NCBI RefSeq assembly: GCF_008386695.1
Contig: NZ_VUOC01000004.1
Coordinates: 310,001-374,000 of the forward strand
Reading direction: 5' to 3'
Origin: Chitinophaga agrisoli
GTDB taxonomy: Bacteria > Bacteroidota > Bacteroidia > Chitinophagales > Chitinophagaceae
Length of the DNA stretch: 64,000 nt
Shown here: one piece after another, positions 1-8,260 of the stretch
Layout of the letters: each line of letters starts with the position of its first letter
Position numbering within the stretch: position 1 is the first letter of the stretch
The notes under the pieces: generated by a model
Seen by the model: only the letters and a program-made list of their open reading frames with translations
Told to the model about the DNA's origin: nothing
Database searches by the model: none
Position numbers and translations under genes: made by a program

Positions 1-143
1 CCCGCCGTAACTACTATACTGTTGTCGCTCACGGCATTACTGATGCCGGCTGCCAGGGCAAAAGGCACCGTCAGCCCGTCTGCCATGCCAATAACCACGT
101 CCCGGATAAAATCAGAGCTTTCTAAATGCTGTTCTTCGTGCAT
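1..143 (-). CDS. VIT1/CCC1 family transporter, N-terminal fragment (cut by window edge)
   Basis: The gene runs off the left edge; only the first 47 codons are visible, read from an ATG at 143-141. The peptide begins MHEEQHLESSDFIRDVVIGM and continues ADGLTVPFALAAGISNAV. The D-x-V-x-G-x-x-D-G-L-T-V-P-F-A-L-A-A-G pattern is typical of the first membrane helix of the VIT1/CCC1 family, which exports Fe2+ or Mn2+ from the cytoplasm. It is too short for the ORF track length limit. The family call rests on this motif alone, and metal specificity cannot be judged. Confidence 0.72.
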   Translation of the reverse strand, partial: MHEEQHLESSDFIRDVVIGMADGLTVPFALAAGISNAVSDNSIVVTA

Positions 144-296
144 ATTGATCAGGATAAAATCGGCCTGAAATTATGTTAAAATTTATGTAATTTACTATTG
201 CGGGACAACCCGGGTAGTGTTACATCCGTATATCCATTATAAACCAATTCCATATCCGTCATCACCCTTAAGAGCAATCTCAAAAAAGTAAGACTA

Positions 297-551
297 ATGT
301 ACTATCACGATCCCGTCGTCTCTATACTCGTCATTTACCTCGTGAGCAAAGCGGTAGTGTTATGCGTATTATTGATCTGTTACCTGTTTGCCCCGGAAAA
401 AGAGCGTCCGGCGCCGGTGTCCCAGGAAAAGGCGGCCGCTACACGGTTAACACTTACCCTTACCAATCCGCGTGCGCAGCGTCCGGAGCCTTGCCGGCAT
501 AGGAAAACGGCTTTGCAGCAAACGGTGGAGGAGACGTTTTCGAGTAATTAG
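297..551 (+). CDS. Small single-pass membrane protein, unknown function
   Basis: An 84-residue reading frame with an ATG start. Residues about 8-32 form one hydrophobic segment (VSILVIYLVSKAVVLCVLL), followed by a basic, proline-rich tail with no recognised motif. It is divergent from the VIT1-type gene and its stop lies 6 bp from the 3' end of the convergent rloB-like gene. No family is recognised. It could be a small inner-membrane protein or a chance frame; the clean membrane segment just after the start favours a real gene only weakly. Confidence 0.4.
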   Translation: MYYHDPVVSILVIYLVSKAVVLCVLLICYLFAPEKERPAPVSQEKAAATRLTLTLTNPRAQRPEPCRHRKTALQQTVEETFSSN

Positions 552-557
552 AGAACC

Positions 558-1163
558 TCATTTCCCCATTTCTAAATACCATTGAAAAAACCGGAAGGTC
601 TCTGCCCTGGGATACAACGGTCCCTGAACAGCCCTGCTTTTCTCCAATTTACGCGCATTGGGAATGGCCTGCGTTGCCAGCAATTCCTTATAGGCCCCAT
701 AAAGCCGGGCGTTCCTTAAGAACCGCTCACTCTTTTCATAATTCGGGATCCGGCATTTTGCACGTAATTGTGTACACACTTCCTTGCAACTGGTAAATGA
801 ACGGCCTGTATGCATAAAGTGTAACAATAACCAGGTCTCAAAGCAGGGATTATTTTCAAGCACTATAACACCTGCAGCTTCCGCCGCGGCTTTATCCCTG
901 GCATAACAGGCCTGCTGCCCATCCTGGATCACTTTGTCAAGATCAACCAAAGCGTAAACACGGTCATAGGTCTCCTGCAACGCTAACGCCCGGTCTAAAA
1001 CGCCTTTGTAATGACCGATCTTCCGCGGATAATCCGGGAAAATAGAAAGATTGGCTGGCCGGTCTGTATCCCGGACATCTGAAAAATAAATACGCTCCGT
1101 TTGCCCGTCTCCTACTATCGCCACCGTATTCCGATGCTGTTGTGTTAGGGTAACTCTTGCCAT
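558..1163 (-). CDS. rloB: RloB-like protein, Toprim-type nuclease partner of the adjacent ATPase
   Basis: A 201-residue protein of the RloB/AbiLii family. Visible motifs are G18-D-G-Q-T-E-R (conserved acidic E23), the V-D-L-D pair (D74, D76) on a hydrophobic strand, and E-N-N-P-C-F-E-T-W-L-L (about 103-113), the hallmark of RloB. This layout, one Glu followed by a DxD, resembles a Toprim fold as in OLD-family and PARIS AriB nucleases. It lies 6 bp downstream of the RloA-like ATPase and is surely co-transcribed. By analogy with AbiL and PARIS, the ATPase would sense infection and release this effector to cleave nucleic acid. That role is inferred from the family. Anti-phage activity and the substrate (DNA or tRNA) are not shown by the sequence. 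Confidence 0.85.
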   Translation of the reverse strand: MARVTLTQQHRNTVAIVGDGQTERIYFSDVRDTDRPANLSIFPDYPRKIGHYKGVLDRALALQETYDRVYALVDLDKVIQDGQQACYARDKAAAEAAGVIVLENNPCFETWLLLHFMHTGRSFTSCKEVCTQLRAKCRIPNYEKSERFLRNARLYGAYKELLATQAIPNARKLEKSRAVQGPLYPRAETFRFFQWYLEMGK

Positions 1164-1169
1164 AAATAC

Positions 1170-2498
1170 TTATTCGTCTCTTAAATAAGGTGAACCAAGA
1201 TTGGGCTTCGCGCCCAGTTTTCCGGACCGGTATGCATTAATGATACTGGCGTCTTTCCTCAACGTGGCGCTGTCAAAATCCGCCGCCGAATAAAGGGAGA
1301 TAGCGCCGTTGTCTTTTTTTTCGCTAAACCACAACGCATCCCTGCGGATAAAATCCTGGTTTTCCAATAGTGATATGTTATGCGTGGTGACAAGCAACTG
1401 AGAACTTTTAGCGTTCAGCAGGAATACCTGCAAAAAGTGCTTCATAAGATCAGGATGAAGAGAGGTCTCAAGTTCATCAATACAAAGCAGCCGCGCACCA
1501 TGGATCAACTCGTGCAAAGGCCCTCCAAGGCCAAAATAACGTTTGGTGCCACTGCTTTCAGCCAGTATGGACAGTGGATAGAATTGCTGGTCGCTCGTTT
1601 GGTGAATAAAATCTATCCTGCGTTGGCTGGGACCTCCATAAAATGGATAGGTACCTGCATTTGACTGAGTTACTTTAACGCGCCCCTCGTTTGAAAAACG
1701 GTTCCCAAAGTTTGGAAAAGCATCATCCAGCGGAACGCCTATTTGATCGTTGGAATCAGACACATTTACCGCTACGATCTGATAGTCCGCCTTATTTAGA
1801 AACGTATTGATCCACCGGGTGATCATCGGGTTTTGATCTATCAGGGTAGCAGTGGTCTCCGTGAGATCATGCGCAGAAGAGATCATACCCAGCAGAAACA
1901 CATTAAACCACTTATCCAATTTCTCAAGCTCTGGTATATCCACATTGGTTTTGGCGTATGCGCCAATTACCGTGTTATTATGCAACGTATTACTTTCCAG
2001 TAAATCCCTTTCCCTTACCGGCACCTTGATCTTGCTGCCAAATTCGATACTCGCTAACCTTTTCCCCATATCAGTTGACCTGGAAAATATCTCAGTTGGT
2101 TTTGCTGACCAATAGGCAACAATTTTTTCACTGATCACCGCCTGCTTGGTAAAAGAGATTTCATAAATATACCTTGTGCCCTCTGCATAAAAAGACAATT
2201 CAAAACGCGAAGGTTGCTCATAGGGCGCCTCCTGAAATAAAAAGGGCTCAAAGTCAAGCGTCGCAGATTTACTAACGATTGGCTGTAATAACAATTTCCG
2301 TAAAAATTCGAATGCTTTCAGTACCGTTGTTTTACCGGAGGCATTGGCACCGTATATATAGGCAAGCTTGAGCAATTTCCTCCCATCCGGCATGGTCACC
2401 TCATATGCATCTTCATCCACCTGCTCCGCCACCTCGAAGTTTATTTCAACCTCATCCTTAACAGGACCAAAGTTTGTTATTTTTACGTAATGGATCAT
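1170..2498 (-). CDS. rloA: RloA/AbiLi-like AAA (ABC-type) ATPase of a two-gene defence module
   Basis: A 442-residue ATPase. I start it at the ATG at 2498 (MIHYVKITNFGP), because the first strand of the SMC/ABC-like fold begins there; the frame also extends 24 codons further upstream. The Walker A motif is G50-ANASGK-T57. A signature-like S-S-G-T-K-R and the Walker B L-L-C-I-D-E-L-E with the H-P-D loop lie in the C-terminal third, followed by the switch histidine in T-T-H-N. The N-terminal KITNFGPVKD is typical of AAA_15/AAA_21 proteins. It is followed 6 bp downstream by the RloB-like gene. Pairs of this kind are AbiL in Lactococcus and RloAB, first seen in restriction loci. No restriction-modification genes lie beside it here. 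Confidence 0.88.
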   Translation of the reverse strand: MIHYVKITNFGPVKDEVEINFEVAEQVDEDAYEVTMPDGRKLLKLAYIYGANASGKTTVLKAFEFLRKLLLQPIVSKSATLDFEPFLFQEAPYEQPSRFELSFYAEGTRYIYEISFTKQAVISEKIVAYWSAKPTEIFSRSTDMGKRLASIEFGSKIKVPVRERDLLESNTLHNNTVIGAYAKTNVDIPELEKLDKWFNVFLLGMISSAHDLTETTATLIDQNPMITRWINTFLNKADYQIVAVNVSDSNDQIGVPLDDAFPNFGNRFSNEGRVKVTQSNAGTYPFYGGPSQRRIDFIHQTSDQQFYPLSILAESSGTKRYFGLGGPLHELIHGARLLCIDELETSLHPDLMKHFLQVFLLNAKSSQLLVTTHNISLLENQDFIRRDALWFSEKKDNGAISLYSAADFDSATLRKDASIINAYRSGKLGAKPNLGSPYLRDE

Positions 2499-2649
2499 TA
2501 TTTTGTCAATTTTCGCTAATATACCGCAAATATAACAAAAATAATTAGATCCTTCACAAATCACCCACAATTTCCCGCCGCAGAATCAGAACTATCAGCC
2601 TACCCAACACCCTCGTCACCAATTAGACGTGCTCCGGCATGCCTAATTA

Positions 2650-3543
2650 TTAACAATGCGCAAAATACCCCTTCTGCTGCTGAAACAGCACATTGATCCT
2701 GCAATAATACTCCGGATAGTGCTGAAACAACAACTGCCCCATTAGCGTACACGCTTCTTTATTCCGCTTATGGCCGCCCAGCAGATGCAGGTACTTCTGC
2801 TTATACGGTACAGCGGAAAAATCCCAGAAATCTTTGGTATAACCGTTGTCTACGATCGGGTCTTTAAAATAACATGTTACCGGCTTGCCCTCCCTGGCCG
2901 TCAGGGAATAAAAAAGTATCTGCTCAAAAAGTATATTAAAGTCCAGGTTGGCTTTATGTTTCATTTCACCCTGGTAATTATTGTCCGCCAGCTCCATAGC
3001 CATTTTAGCATATTGTCTGAAAAACTCAATATCGCTGCCTCCCAGGATACCGGCATTATAAGAGGGAATAGAGTCTTTATCTATCTCTTCCTTCAGAAAC
3101 TCCGGGATATAGGTAAGATCTGTGCGGATATAATCCATTTTATCCTTATAACAGGCAGTGCCTATCTCCAGGTTCTGCGCAATGAGCGGGGCGTTTTCCA
3201 GGTCAGGGCTGAAGCGCTCCCAGATAAAAACATCACCGTCTACATGAATAAAAGGTTTCTCCTGGGTAGCATAGGTGTTTATCTTGGATACCGCCCACAT
3301 CTTTTCACTGTAGTCTCCGATATTATCATAATGGAGATGTACTTTCTTATAAGGCAGCCGCAGGTAATCGATCAGGACTTCGCTTGCCCGGCTGTCTGTG
3401 TACAGGTGTATATCATCATAATACTCCTGTAACCGGAGACAGCTGAGCGTCCAGCCCATTAAATGGTACATGGGCGATAGCCAGCCGAAATCATTTTTTA
3501 GCAGGCTTTTATTATTGGACCATAATGTTTGAACGATCTTCAT
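2650..3543 (-). CDS. DUF6734-type glycosyltransferase-like protein, last gene of the RiPP operon
   Basis: A 297-residue protein that I recognise as DUF6734-like: it opens MKIVQTLWSNNKSLLKNDFG with GWLSPMYHLMGWTLSCLRL just after. It has the look of a GT-A glycosyltransferase: F-I-H-V-D-G-D-V-F-I-W (about 97-107) provides a DxD-like nucleotide-sugar/metal motif, and S-Y-N-A-G-I-L-G-G (about 163-171) resembles the acceptor loop of GT8-like enzymes. No signal peptide, so probably cytoplasmic. It starts 18 bp after the HlyD-like gene. It might add a sugar to the Ser/Thr/Asn-rich precursor cores, but no substrate is evident and the enzymatic assignment is an inference from fold-like motifs. Confidence 0.65.
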   Translation of the reverse strand: MKIVQTLWSNNKSLLKNDFGWLSPMYHLMGWTLSCLRLQEYYDDIHLYTDSRASEVLIDYLRLPYKKVHLHYDNIGDYSEKMWAVSKINTYATQEKPFIHVDGDVFIWERFSPDLENAPLIAQNLEIGTACYKDKMDYIRTDLTYIPEFLKEEIDKDSIPSYNAGILGGSDIEFFRQYAKMAMELADNNYQGEMKHKANLDFNILFEQILFYSLTAREGKPVTCYFKDPIVDNGYTKDFWDFSAVPYKQKYLHLLGGHKRNKEACTLMGQLLFQHYPEYYCRINVLFQQQKGYFAHC

Positions 3544-3561
3544 AATTGTAGTGCTTTAAGG

Positions 3562-4065
3562 TCAGAATTTAATGCGGTCAAGTAACATGGAGAACAATGA
3601 GCGCTCCTGTATGTTGATGGCAACCACGCCCGGCATGCCGGGCTTTATTGCCTGGTCGCGATGCCCGGCTTTAATAAAAATAAGCGGTACCCCGTATTGG
3701 GCATAGGCAATACTGTCTATGGCGCCGGATAACGATAGTGGCGGTCCGCCATCCCGTAGCGGGTTGATGGTCAGTTGTGCCGGCAGCTGCGTTCTTACCT
3801 TGGTGGGCATGGCTATATTAAGGGTCAGTATCACCGTAACGCTATCCTCCTCTCCTGCTTTCATGGCAGCAACAAGTACGGGCAAATGCAGTTTTTCATG
3901 TATCCGGAACCGGTCCAGCACAACAAAAAGGATACATAATACCGCCAGGATCATTACAATACCCCAGGTGATCAGCATGTGCGGAGGATTATTCATTACC
4001 TCCTGCACATCATCACTCCGCAGCTCATACCTGTTAACAGCTTTGCCGTTTATTTTAGTTTCCAA
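3562..4065 (-). CDS. Minimal HlyD-like membrane fusion protein lacking the coiled coil
   Basis: A 167-residue protein with a cytoplasmic stretch, N-N-P-P-H just before one transmembrane helix (about 31-50), then a periplasmic domain that ends K-P-G-M-P-G-V followed by the basic hydrophobic tail LDRIKF. These ends match Bacteroidota HlyD adaptors of C39 exporters, which are usually about 400-430 residues. The central lipoyl and alpha-helical hairpin parts are absent with no sign of a frameshift. The start is TTG at 4065, overlapping the exporter stop by 11 bp, which suggests translational coupling. It probably contacts the ABC exporter, but reaching an outer-membrane TolC channel seems unlikely without the hairpin. 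Confidence 0.75.
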   Translation of the reverse strand: METKINGKAVNRYELRSDDVQEVMNNPPHMLITWGIVMILAVLCILFVVLDRFRIHEKLHLPVLVAAMKAGEEDSVTVILTLNIAMPTKVRTQLPAQLTINPLRDGGPPLSLSGAIDSIAYAQYGVPLIFIKAGHRDQAIKPGMPGVVAINIQERSLFSMLLDRIKF

Positions 4066-6259
4066 GCTCCAATTGGTTTCTTACAAGTTCAAAATATTGC
4101 CGTTTTGTCTTTATCAGGTGCTCATGGCTGCCATTTTCCACTATACGGCCATTCTCCAAAACAATGATCTGATCCGCATTCTTTACCGTGCTAAGGCGGT
4201 GTGCGATGACCAACACCGTCTTTCCTTTAAAAAACGCCTGCAGGTTATCCATGATCACCCTTTCATTATTAGCGTCAAGACTGCTGGTGGCTTCATCAAA
4301 GAACAGGTAATCAGGATCTTTGTAAACAGCCCGCGCCAGCAGTATCCTTTGCCGCTGGCCGCCACTGAGGCCGGTGCCGGAGGCGCCTATCTTAGTGGTG
4401 TAACCCAGGGGCAGGCTTTCAATAAAGCCTTTCAGGTTGGCCGTCACCACCGCCCTTTCCATGCGCGCCGGGTCAATTTCTTTACCATCCACGGCAATAT
4501 TGCGGGCAATGGTATCATAGAATATGTACCCATCCTGCATTACGGTACCGCAATGGCTTCGCCATACTTTAGGCGAGAGCTGCTGCAGGTCGTTATCGCC
4601 CACCAGTATGCTGCCCTTTACCGGTGCATAAAAGCCTAACAGCAATTTGAGCAGGGTGGTCTTGCCGCTGCCGCTGGTGCCTACGATGGCGGTGATCTTG
4701 CCCCTCGGGATGCTGAGTGAGATATCCTTCAGCACATAGGGCGAGTTAGGCCCTTCATACTGGAAAGAAACATCCGCAATCCGTATGGCGGCATGCTCTG
4801 GTACGGGGCGCTGTTCTCCCTTAACAGCGCCGGTATCTTCCTCATCCTTTTTACTCAGTATCTCCTGCAGGCGGTCAAGGCTTAAACGGGCGTCCTGGGC
4901 GGCTTTGATAAAAGCCACCGCCTGCTCAATAGGCCCGTTGGTCTGCCCTACGATATACGAAATACTGAGCAGCGCGCCCAACGTAATATGGCCGTTAATT
5001 ACCTGGTTAGCCGCCAGGAAAGAGATAATGATATTCTTTAAGGAGTTGATAAAGATAAAACCGGTATGCTGGTACTGTTCCAGGGCCAGGCTGCGCATAT
5101 TCAATTTGAAAGACTTCACCTGCAGCTGCTCCCATTCCCAGCGCTTGGGGGTCTCGCTGCCATAGAGCTTAATTTCCTGCATGCCGGTGATCACTTCGTA
5201 TAGCTTATCCTGGTTCTCCTTATTCCGCACAAAACGTTTATAATCCAGCTGTCTTCTTTTTTTCTGGAAAAGCATCACCCAACCTAAGGCCAGTGTGCTA
5301 AAGGCGCCAAACACCACGAAGATCATCCAGTTAAAATAAGCCAGTATTACCGTGAACAGCACAATGTTGATCAGGGAAAAAACAGAAGTAAGCACCACCC
5401 CGGTCAGGAAATTCTCTACCCGGTGATGGTCGTTGATCCGCTGCGACAGATCGCCAACAGCTTTGGTGTCAAAGAACCGGATGGGCAGCTTTAACAGCTT
5501 AATCAGGAAATCCGAGATGATATTAAGGCTGATACGGGCATTGATATGCACCAGCAGCCAGCTCCTGATAATATCGATAGCGGTGCTGCCGGCAAACAGG
5601 AACAATTGTGAGAGCAATACCAGGTAAACGATGGAGAGGTTTTTATTACTAACCCCCTCATCTATCAGCAGCTGCGTAAGAAAGGGAAAGGCGATGGCGA
5701 TCGCGCTGGCCGCCGCCATGCCCACTACCAGTTGCGAGATATACTTTTTAAAGGGCGCCAGGTAACGCACCAGGAAACCATAACCACGGTGTTTATCCTT
5801 TACCGCCTGCCGGGAATAGAAATTGGGCGTGGGCTCCAGGACCAGCACCGTTCCCTTGCCTTCAAAATTGGATACCCAGGCCTTCAGGAAAGTGTCCTTA
5901 TCCACTTTAACGATGCCATGCGCGGGATCTGCCACAACAAAGTACAGCTTACCCGAAAGCAAATGTTTACGCACGTTGTACAACACCACAAAGTGGTTCT
6001 GATTCCAATGTATGATACATGGCACAGGACAATCCTTCATCAGCATATCCACGGTAATATGCGCCATCATGGTCCGGAAACCCATCTGCTCCGCGGCGTC
6101 ATTGATGCTTAGCAGGCTTACCCCTTCTTTGCTCAGGAAACAGGCTTCCCGCAGGTATTCAAGGGAATAATGCTTCCCGTAATACCCGGCAATCATCTTC
6201 AGGCAGGAAGGACCGCAATCGATCGTATCAAATTGACGCTGAAAAATAAATTTTCTCAC
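4055..6259 (-). CDS. C39-peptidase ABC exporter (bacteriocin/RiPP leader-processing transporter)
   Basis: A 734-residue fused protein. Residues 1-145 are a C39 peptidase: catalytic C15 in D-C-G-P-S-C, H89 in N-H-F-V-V-L, and D111 in A-D-P-A-H-G. Six-helix ABC transmembrane region about 165-450. ATPase domain about 490-734 with Walker A G527-TSGSGK-T534, signature LSGGQ 631-635 and Walker B L-F-F-D-E ending at E656. C39 enzymes cut after a double glycine in the leader and export the core, matching the GG leaders of the five precursors upstream. The start is GTG, 24 bp after the radical SAM gene, and the 3' end overlaps the HlyD-like gene. The catalytic residues look intact, so it should be active. 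Confidence 0.93.
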   Translation of the reverse strand: MRKFIFQRQFDTIDCGPSCLKMIAGYYGKHYSLEYLREACFLSKEGVSLLSINDAAEQMGFRTMMAHITVDMLMKDCPVPCIIHWNQNHFVVLYNVRKHLLSGKLYFVVADPAHGIVKVDKDTFLKAWVSNFEGKGTVLVLEPTPNFYSRQAVKDKHRGYGFLVRYLAPFKKYISQLVVGMAAASAIAIAFPFLTQLLIDEGVSNKNLSIVYLVLLSQLFLFAGSTAIDIIRSWLLVHINARISLNIISDFLIKLLKLPIRFFDTKAVGDLSQRINDHHRVENFLTGVVLTSVFSLINIVLFTVILAYFNWMIFVVFGAFSTLALGWVMLFQKKRRQLDYKRFVRNKENQDKLYEVITGMQEIKLYGSETPKRWEWEQLQVKSFKLNMRSLALEQYQHTGFIFINSLKNIIISFLAANQVINGHITLGALLSISYIVGQTNGPIEQAVAFIKAAQDARLSLDRLQEILSKKDEEDTGAVKGEQRPVPEHAAIRIADVSFQYEGPNSPYVLKDISLSIPRGKITAIVGTSGSGKTTLLKLLLGFYAPVKGSILVGDNDLQQLSPKVWRSHCGTVMQDGYIFYDTIARNIAVDGKEIDPARMERAVVTANLKGFIESLPLGYTTKIGASGTGLSGGQRQRILLARAVYKDPDYLFFDEATSSLDANNERVIMDNLQAFFKGKTVLVIAHRLSTVKNADQIIVLENGRIVENGSHEHLIKTKRQYFELVRNQLELGN

Positions 6260-6283
6260 GATAATAGATTCCTGTGTTAAGAC

Positions 6284-7579
6284 TTAAGCTTCCAGCAATG
6301 ACTCCAAAAACCGGTCGATCACTACCTGCTTCTTTTTGTTTTCGTCAAAATCGTGTACGCAGTAGTCAATGCCCTCATGCTCAATGGCCTGCTGGGAGCA
6401 ACCGCCGTTACAGATAGGCATAATGGGGCACTCCAGGCAAGGCCGGTTCTTGAACTTGCTGTTCAGCCGTTTTTCGTATTTCGGGTTCCATTGGATCTGG
6501 CCATCACCGCCTAGCAGCCCTTCGCTGTTTTTAGTGGTGAAGTCCCGGGCGGTGCATTTGAACACTTCGCCGTTATAGTTGATGGTGGCGTGGTTGCGGT
6601 GATCCCCATAGCAGGAGTTCAGTACCGTATCATAAGCCGCCGTGGATACCACAAAGCCTTTCTCCCGGTAAAGCCAGCGCGCGTCACTCAGCGCCTCGTT
6701 ATCTATTACATCATGTTCCTGCCAAACCTTATGGATATCAAACGAGATAAAATTGCGCTCAAACTCAGTGAGGTCTGCGAAATCATTGACAATATCTTCC
6801 AGGCCGGCTATCGTTTCCGGTGAACAGTTGATCCGTACCAGCACCCGCAACTGGTTTTTTATCAGCAGTTTAATATTGGACACAATGGCGTCGTAAGAGC
6901 CTTTTTCTTTAGAAACAAAGCGCACCTTATCATGGCGTTCCCGGTGCCCGTCAAGCGTGATCTGGAAAAACGAAAGATTAAATCTTTTGGCGTGATCAAT
7001 AACCTCCTGGTTTATCAGCAGGGCATTGGTTGTCATGGCAGAGGAAAAGGTGATCCCCTTCCCGCGGCATATCTCATAAGCCTGTTCCAACAGGGGCATG
7101 ATCACTTTTTTGTGATACAGCAGCGGCTCCCCGCCAAACCACGACATAGAGAAATCCCTGATGGAGGGCCGTTCCTCCAATATCGCGTTCACAAACCGGA
7201 TCACATTTTCCCGTGTATGCCCGTCCATCCGCGAATCCTTTATATGGGTCTCATAACAATACCAGCACTTGAAATTGCAGTTCATCGTGGGATTGATATG
7301 AAGCTCAAAGCGCGACTCGTCATTATCTATCATGTTTACCAGCTTCTTTACCTGCTCCAGCTCATCCATATCCGGCTCAACTAAAAATCCTTTTTCTACA
7401 AGAAAATTGTAAAACTCCGGGTGTACTTCGCTCAGCTCCAAAAAGTCAGCGCGCCTGGCGGAGGCCTCATACATTTCATGCAGCATGGGATCCAGCGCTA
7501 TATATTCCCTTCTGTAGCTGTTAAATCCAATTTTCTGGCCTTCGTAATCAAAGAATATATTATATCGGCTTGTTTTCAT
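6284..7579 (-). CDS. Radical SAM/SPASM peptide maturase
   Basis: A 431-residue enzyme. An N-terminal region of about 90 residues may bind the leader. The radical SAM cluster motif is C101-x3-C105-x2-C108, with S-W-F-G-G-E-P following. The SPASM domain is complete: C323-x13-G337-x4-C342, then C381-x2-C384-x5-C390-x3-C394, then C407, enough to hold two auxiliary 4Fe-4S clusters. Enzymes of this build make thioether or carbon-carbon cross-links in ribosomal peptides (sactipeptides, ranthipeptides). Here the five Cys-rich precursors directly upstream are the obvious substrates. The chemistry (thioether to Asn, Ser or Thr) cannot be read from the sequence. The exporter gene follows after 24 bp. 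Confidence 0.92.
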   Translation of the reverse strand: MKTSRYNIFFDYEGQKIGFNSYRREYIALDPMLHEMYEASARRADFLELSEVHPEFYNFLVEKGFLVEPDMDELEQVKKLVNMIDNDESRFELHINPTMNCNFKCWYCYETHIKDSRMDGHTRENVIRFVNAILEERPSIRDFSMSWFGGEPLLYHKKVIMPLLEQAYEICRGKGITFSSAMTTNALLINQEVIDHAKRFNLSFFQITLDGHRERHDKVRFVSKEKGSYDAIVSNIKLLIKNQLRVLVRINCSPETIAGLEDIVNDFADLTEFERNFISFDIHKVWQEHDVIDNEALSDARWLYREKGFVVSTAAYDTVLNSCYGDHRNHATINYNGEVFKCTARDFTTKNSEGLLGGDGQIQWNPKYEKRLNSKFKNRPCLECPIMPICNGGCSQQAIEHEGIDYCVHDFDENKKKQVVIDRFLESLLEA

Positions 7580-7642
7580 AAACTAAAGTTTAAGCAGTGA
7601 TCATTTAACAATTATGCAGGGGATGCATTTGTGTCCTTTAAG

Positions 7643-7690
7643 GGAAGGGGGCTTCCGTTGTCTTTGGGTCAACAGCTTCCACCCCCTTCC
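7643..7690 (-). promoter_or_regulatory. Long hairpin between precursor genes and the maturase gene
   Basis: The 135-bp gap between the last precursor gene and the radical SAM gene holds a 9-bp perfect stem (GGAAGGGGG 7643-7651 with CCCCCTTCC 7682-7690). Inside it GTTG and CAAC can pair, so the hairpin can be extended. No U-run follows on the minus strand, so it is not a canonical terminator. Such a structure could lower maturase/exporter expression relative to the precursors or protect the precursor mRNA 3' end. The role is inferred. Confidence 0.5.
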
Positions 7691-7714
7691 GGATGTAAAG
7701 CTTTATACTGGCTG

Positions 7715-7951
7715 TCAGGAGCACGAGAAATTCGTGCAAGCCTCTATGGGGCTATTGGATCCTGAGCAGGTACCATTGGTACAACCGCCGGAATTGCTGC
7801 CGCTGCAGGTACCGGTATTGATACAGTTGTTATTATTGGTGCCAAAACGGGATAACGTAAAGCCGCCCCTGATGGATCCAAAACCGCCGGAAATGGTGCC
7901 ATCCTTGTTTTCCTTTAGCTTTTCAAGGAAAGATAAAATGTCCTTTTTCAT
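7715..7951 (-). CDS. RiPP precursor A (GG leader, six-Cys core)
   Basis: A 78-residue peptide. The leader (1-30) has an amphipathic helix ILSFLEKLKEN and ends DGTISGGFGSIRGG, giving two double glycines (22-23 and 29-30) for the C39 peptidase. The core has six Cys with spacing 5-7-4-9-4. Each odd-numbered Cys is followed by x-N (CIN, CTN, CTN), and the second and fourth by SGSN. It ends C-S. Closest of the five to the maturase gene. Cleavage after the second GG would release a 48-residue core rich in Asn, Ser, Thr and Gly. Confidence 0.88.
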   Translation of the reverse strand: MKKDILSFLEKLKENKDGTISGGFGSIRGGFTLSRFGTNNNNCINTGTCSGSNSGGCTNGTCSGSNSPIEACTNFSCS

Positions 7952-7981
7952 ATTTTACCATTTAATCCTGGTTAACAATGC

Positions 7982-8224
7982 TTAGGCAAAACAGCTGGAG
8001 AGGTTCGTACAGCTCGTATTATTGGTAGAACCGGAGCAAGTGCCGGAATTTACGCAGCCGGTTTCGTTAGTACCGCTGCAGGTCCCGTTCTCGCAGGTGA
8101 AGTTCTTACCAAGATCCAGTACGGACATATTACCTCCCCGGATAGCGCCAAACCCTCCGGAAATAGTGCCATCCTGGTTCTCTTTCATCTTGTTGAGGAA
8201 AGACTGAATGTTCCTTTTTGTCAT
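7982..8224 (-). CDS. RiPP precursor B (GG leader, six-Cys core)
   Basis: An 80-residue paralogue of the neighbouring precursors. The leader carries IQSFLNKMKENQ and DGTISGGFGAIRGG. The core has six Cys with spacing 4-7-5-8-5 in three C-x-N modules (CEN, CVN, CTN); the second Cys is followed by SGTN and the fourth by SGST. It ends C-F-A, like precursor D and unlike A, C and E. It is followed after 30 bp by precursor A on the same strand. Confidence 0.88.
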   Translation of the reverse strand: MTKRNIQSFLNKMKENQDGTISGGFGAIRGGNMSVLDLGKNFTCENGTCSGTNETGCVNSGTCSGSTNNTSCTNLSSCFA

Positions 8225-8260
8225 GATCTGTGTGATTTGAGTGTGAGGATCGGGTTTTAC

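Noticed and set aside
2770-4639. Long plus-strand frames opposite the DUF6734, HlyD-like and exporter genes
   Set aside because: They are mirror frames of clearly recognised proteins with intact motifs on the minus strand.
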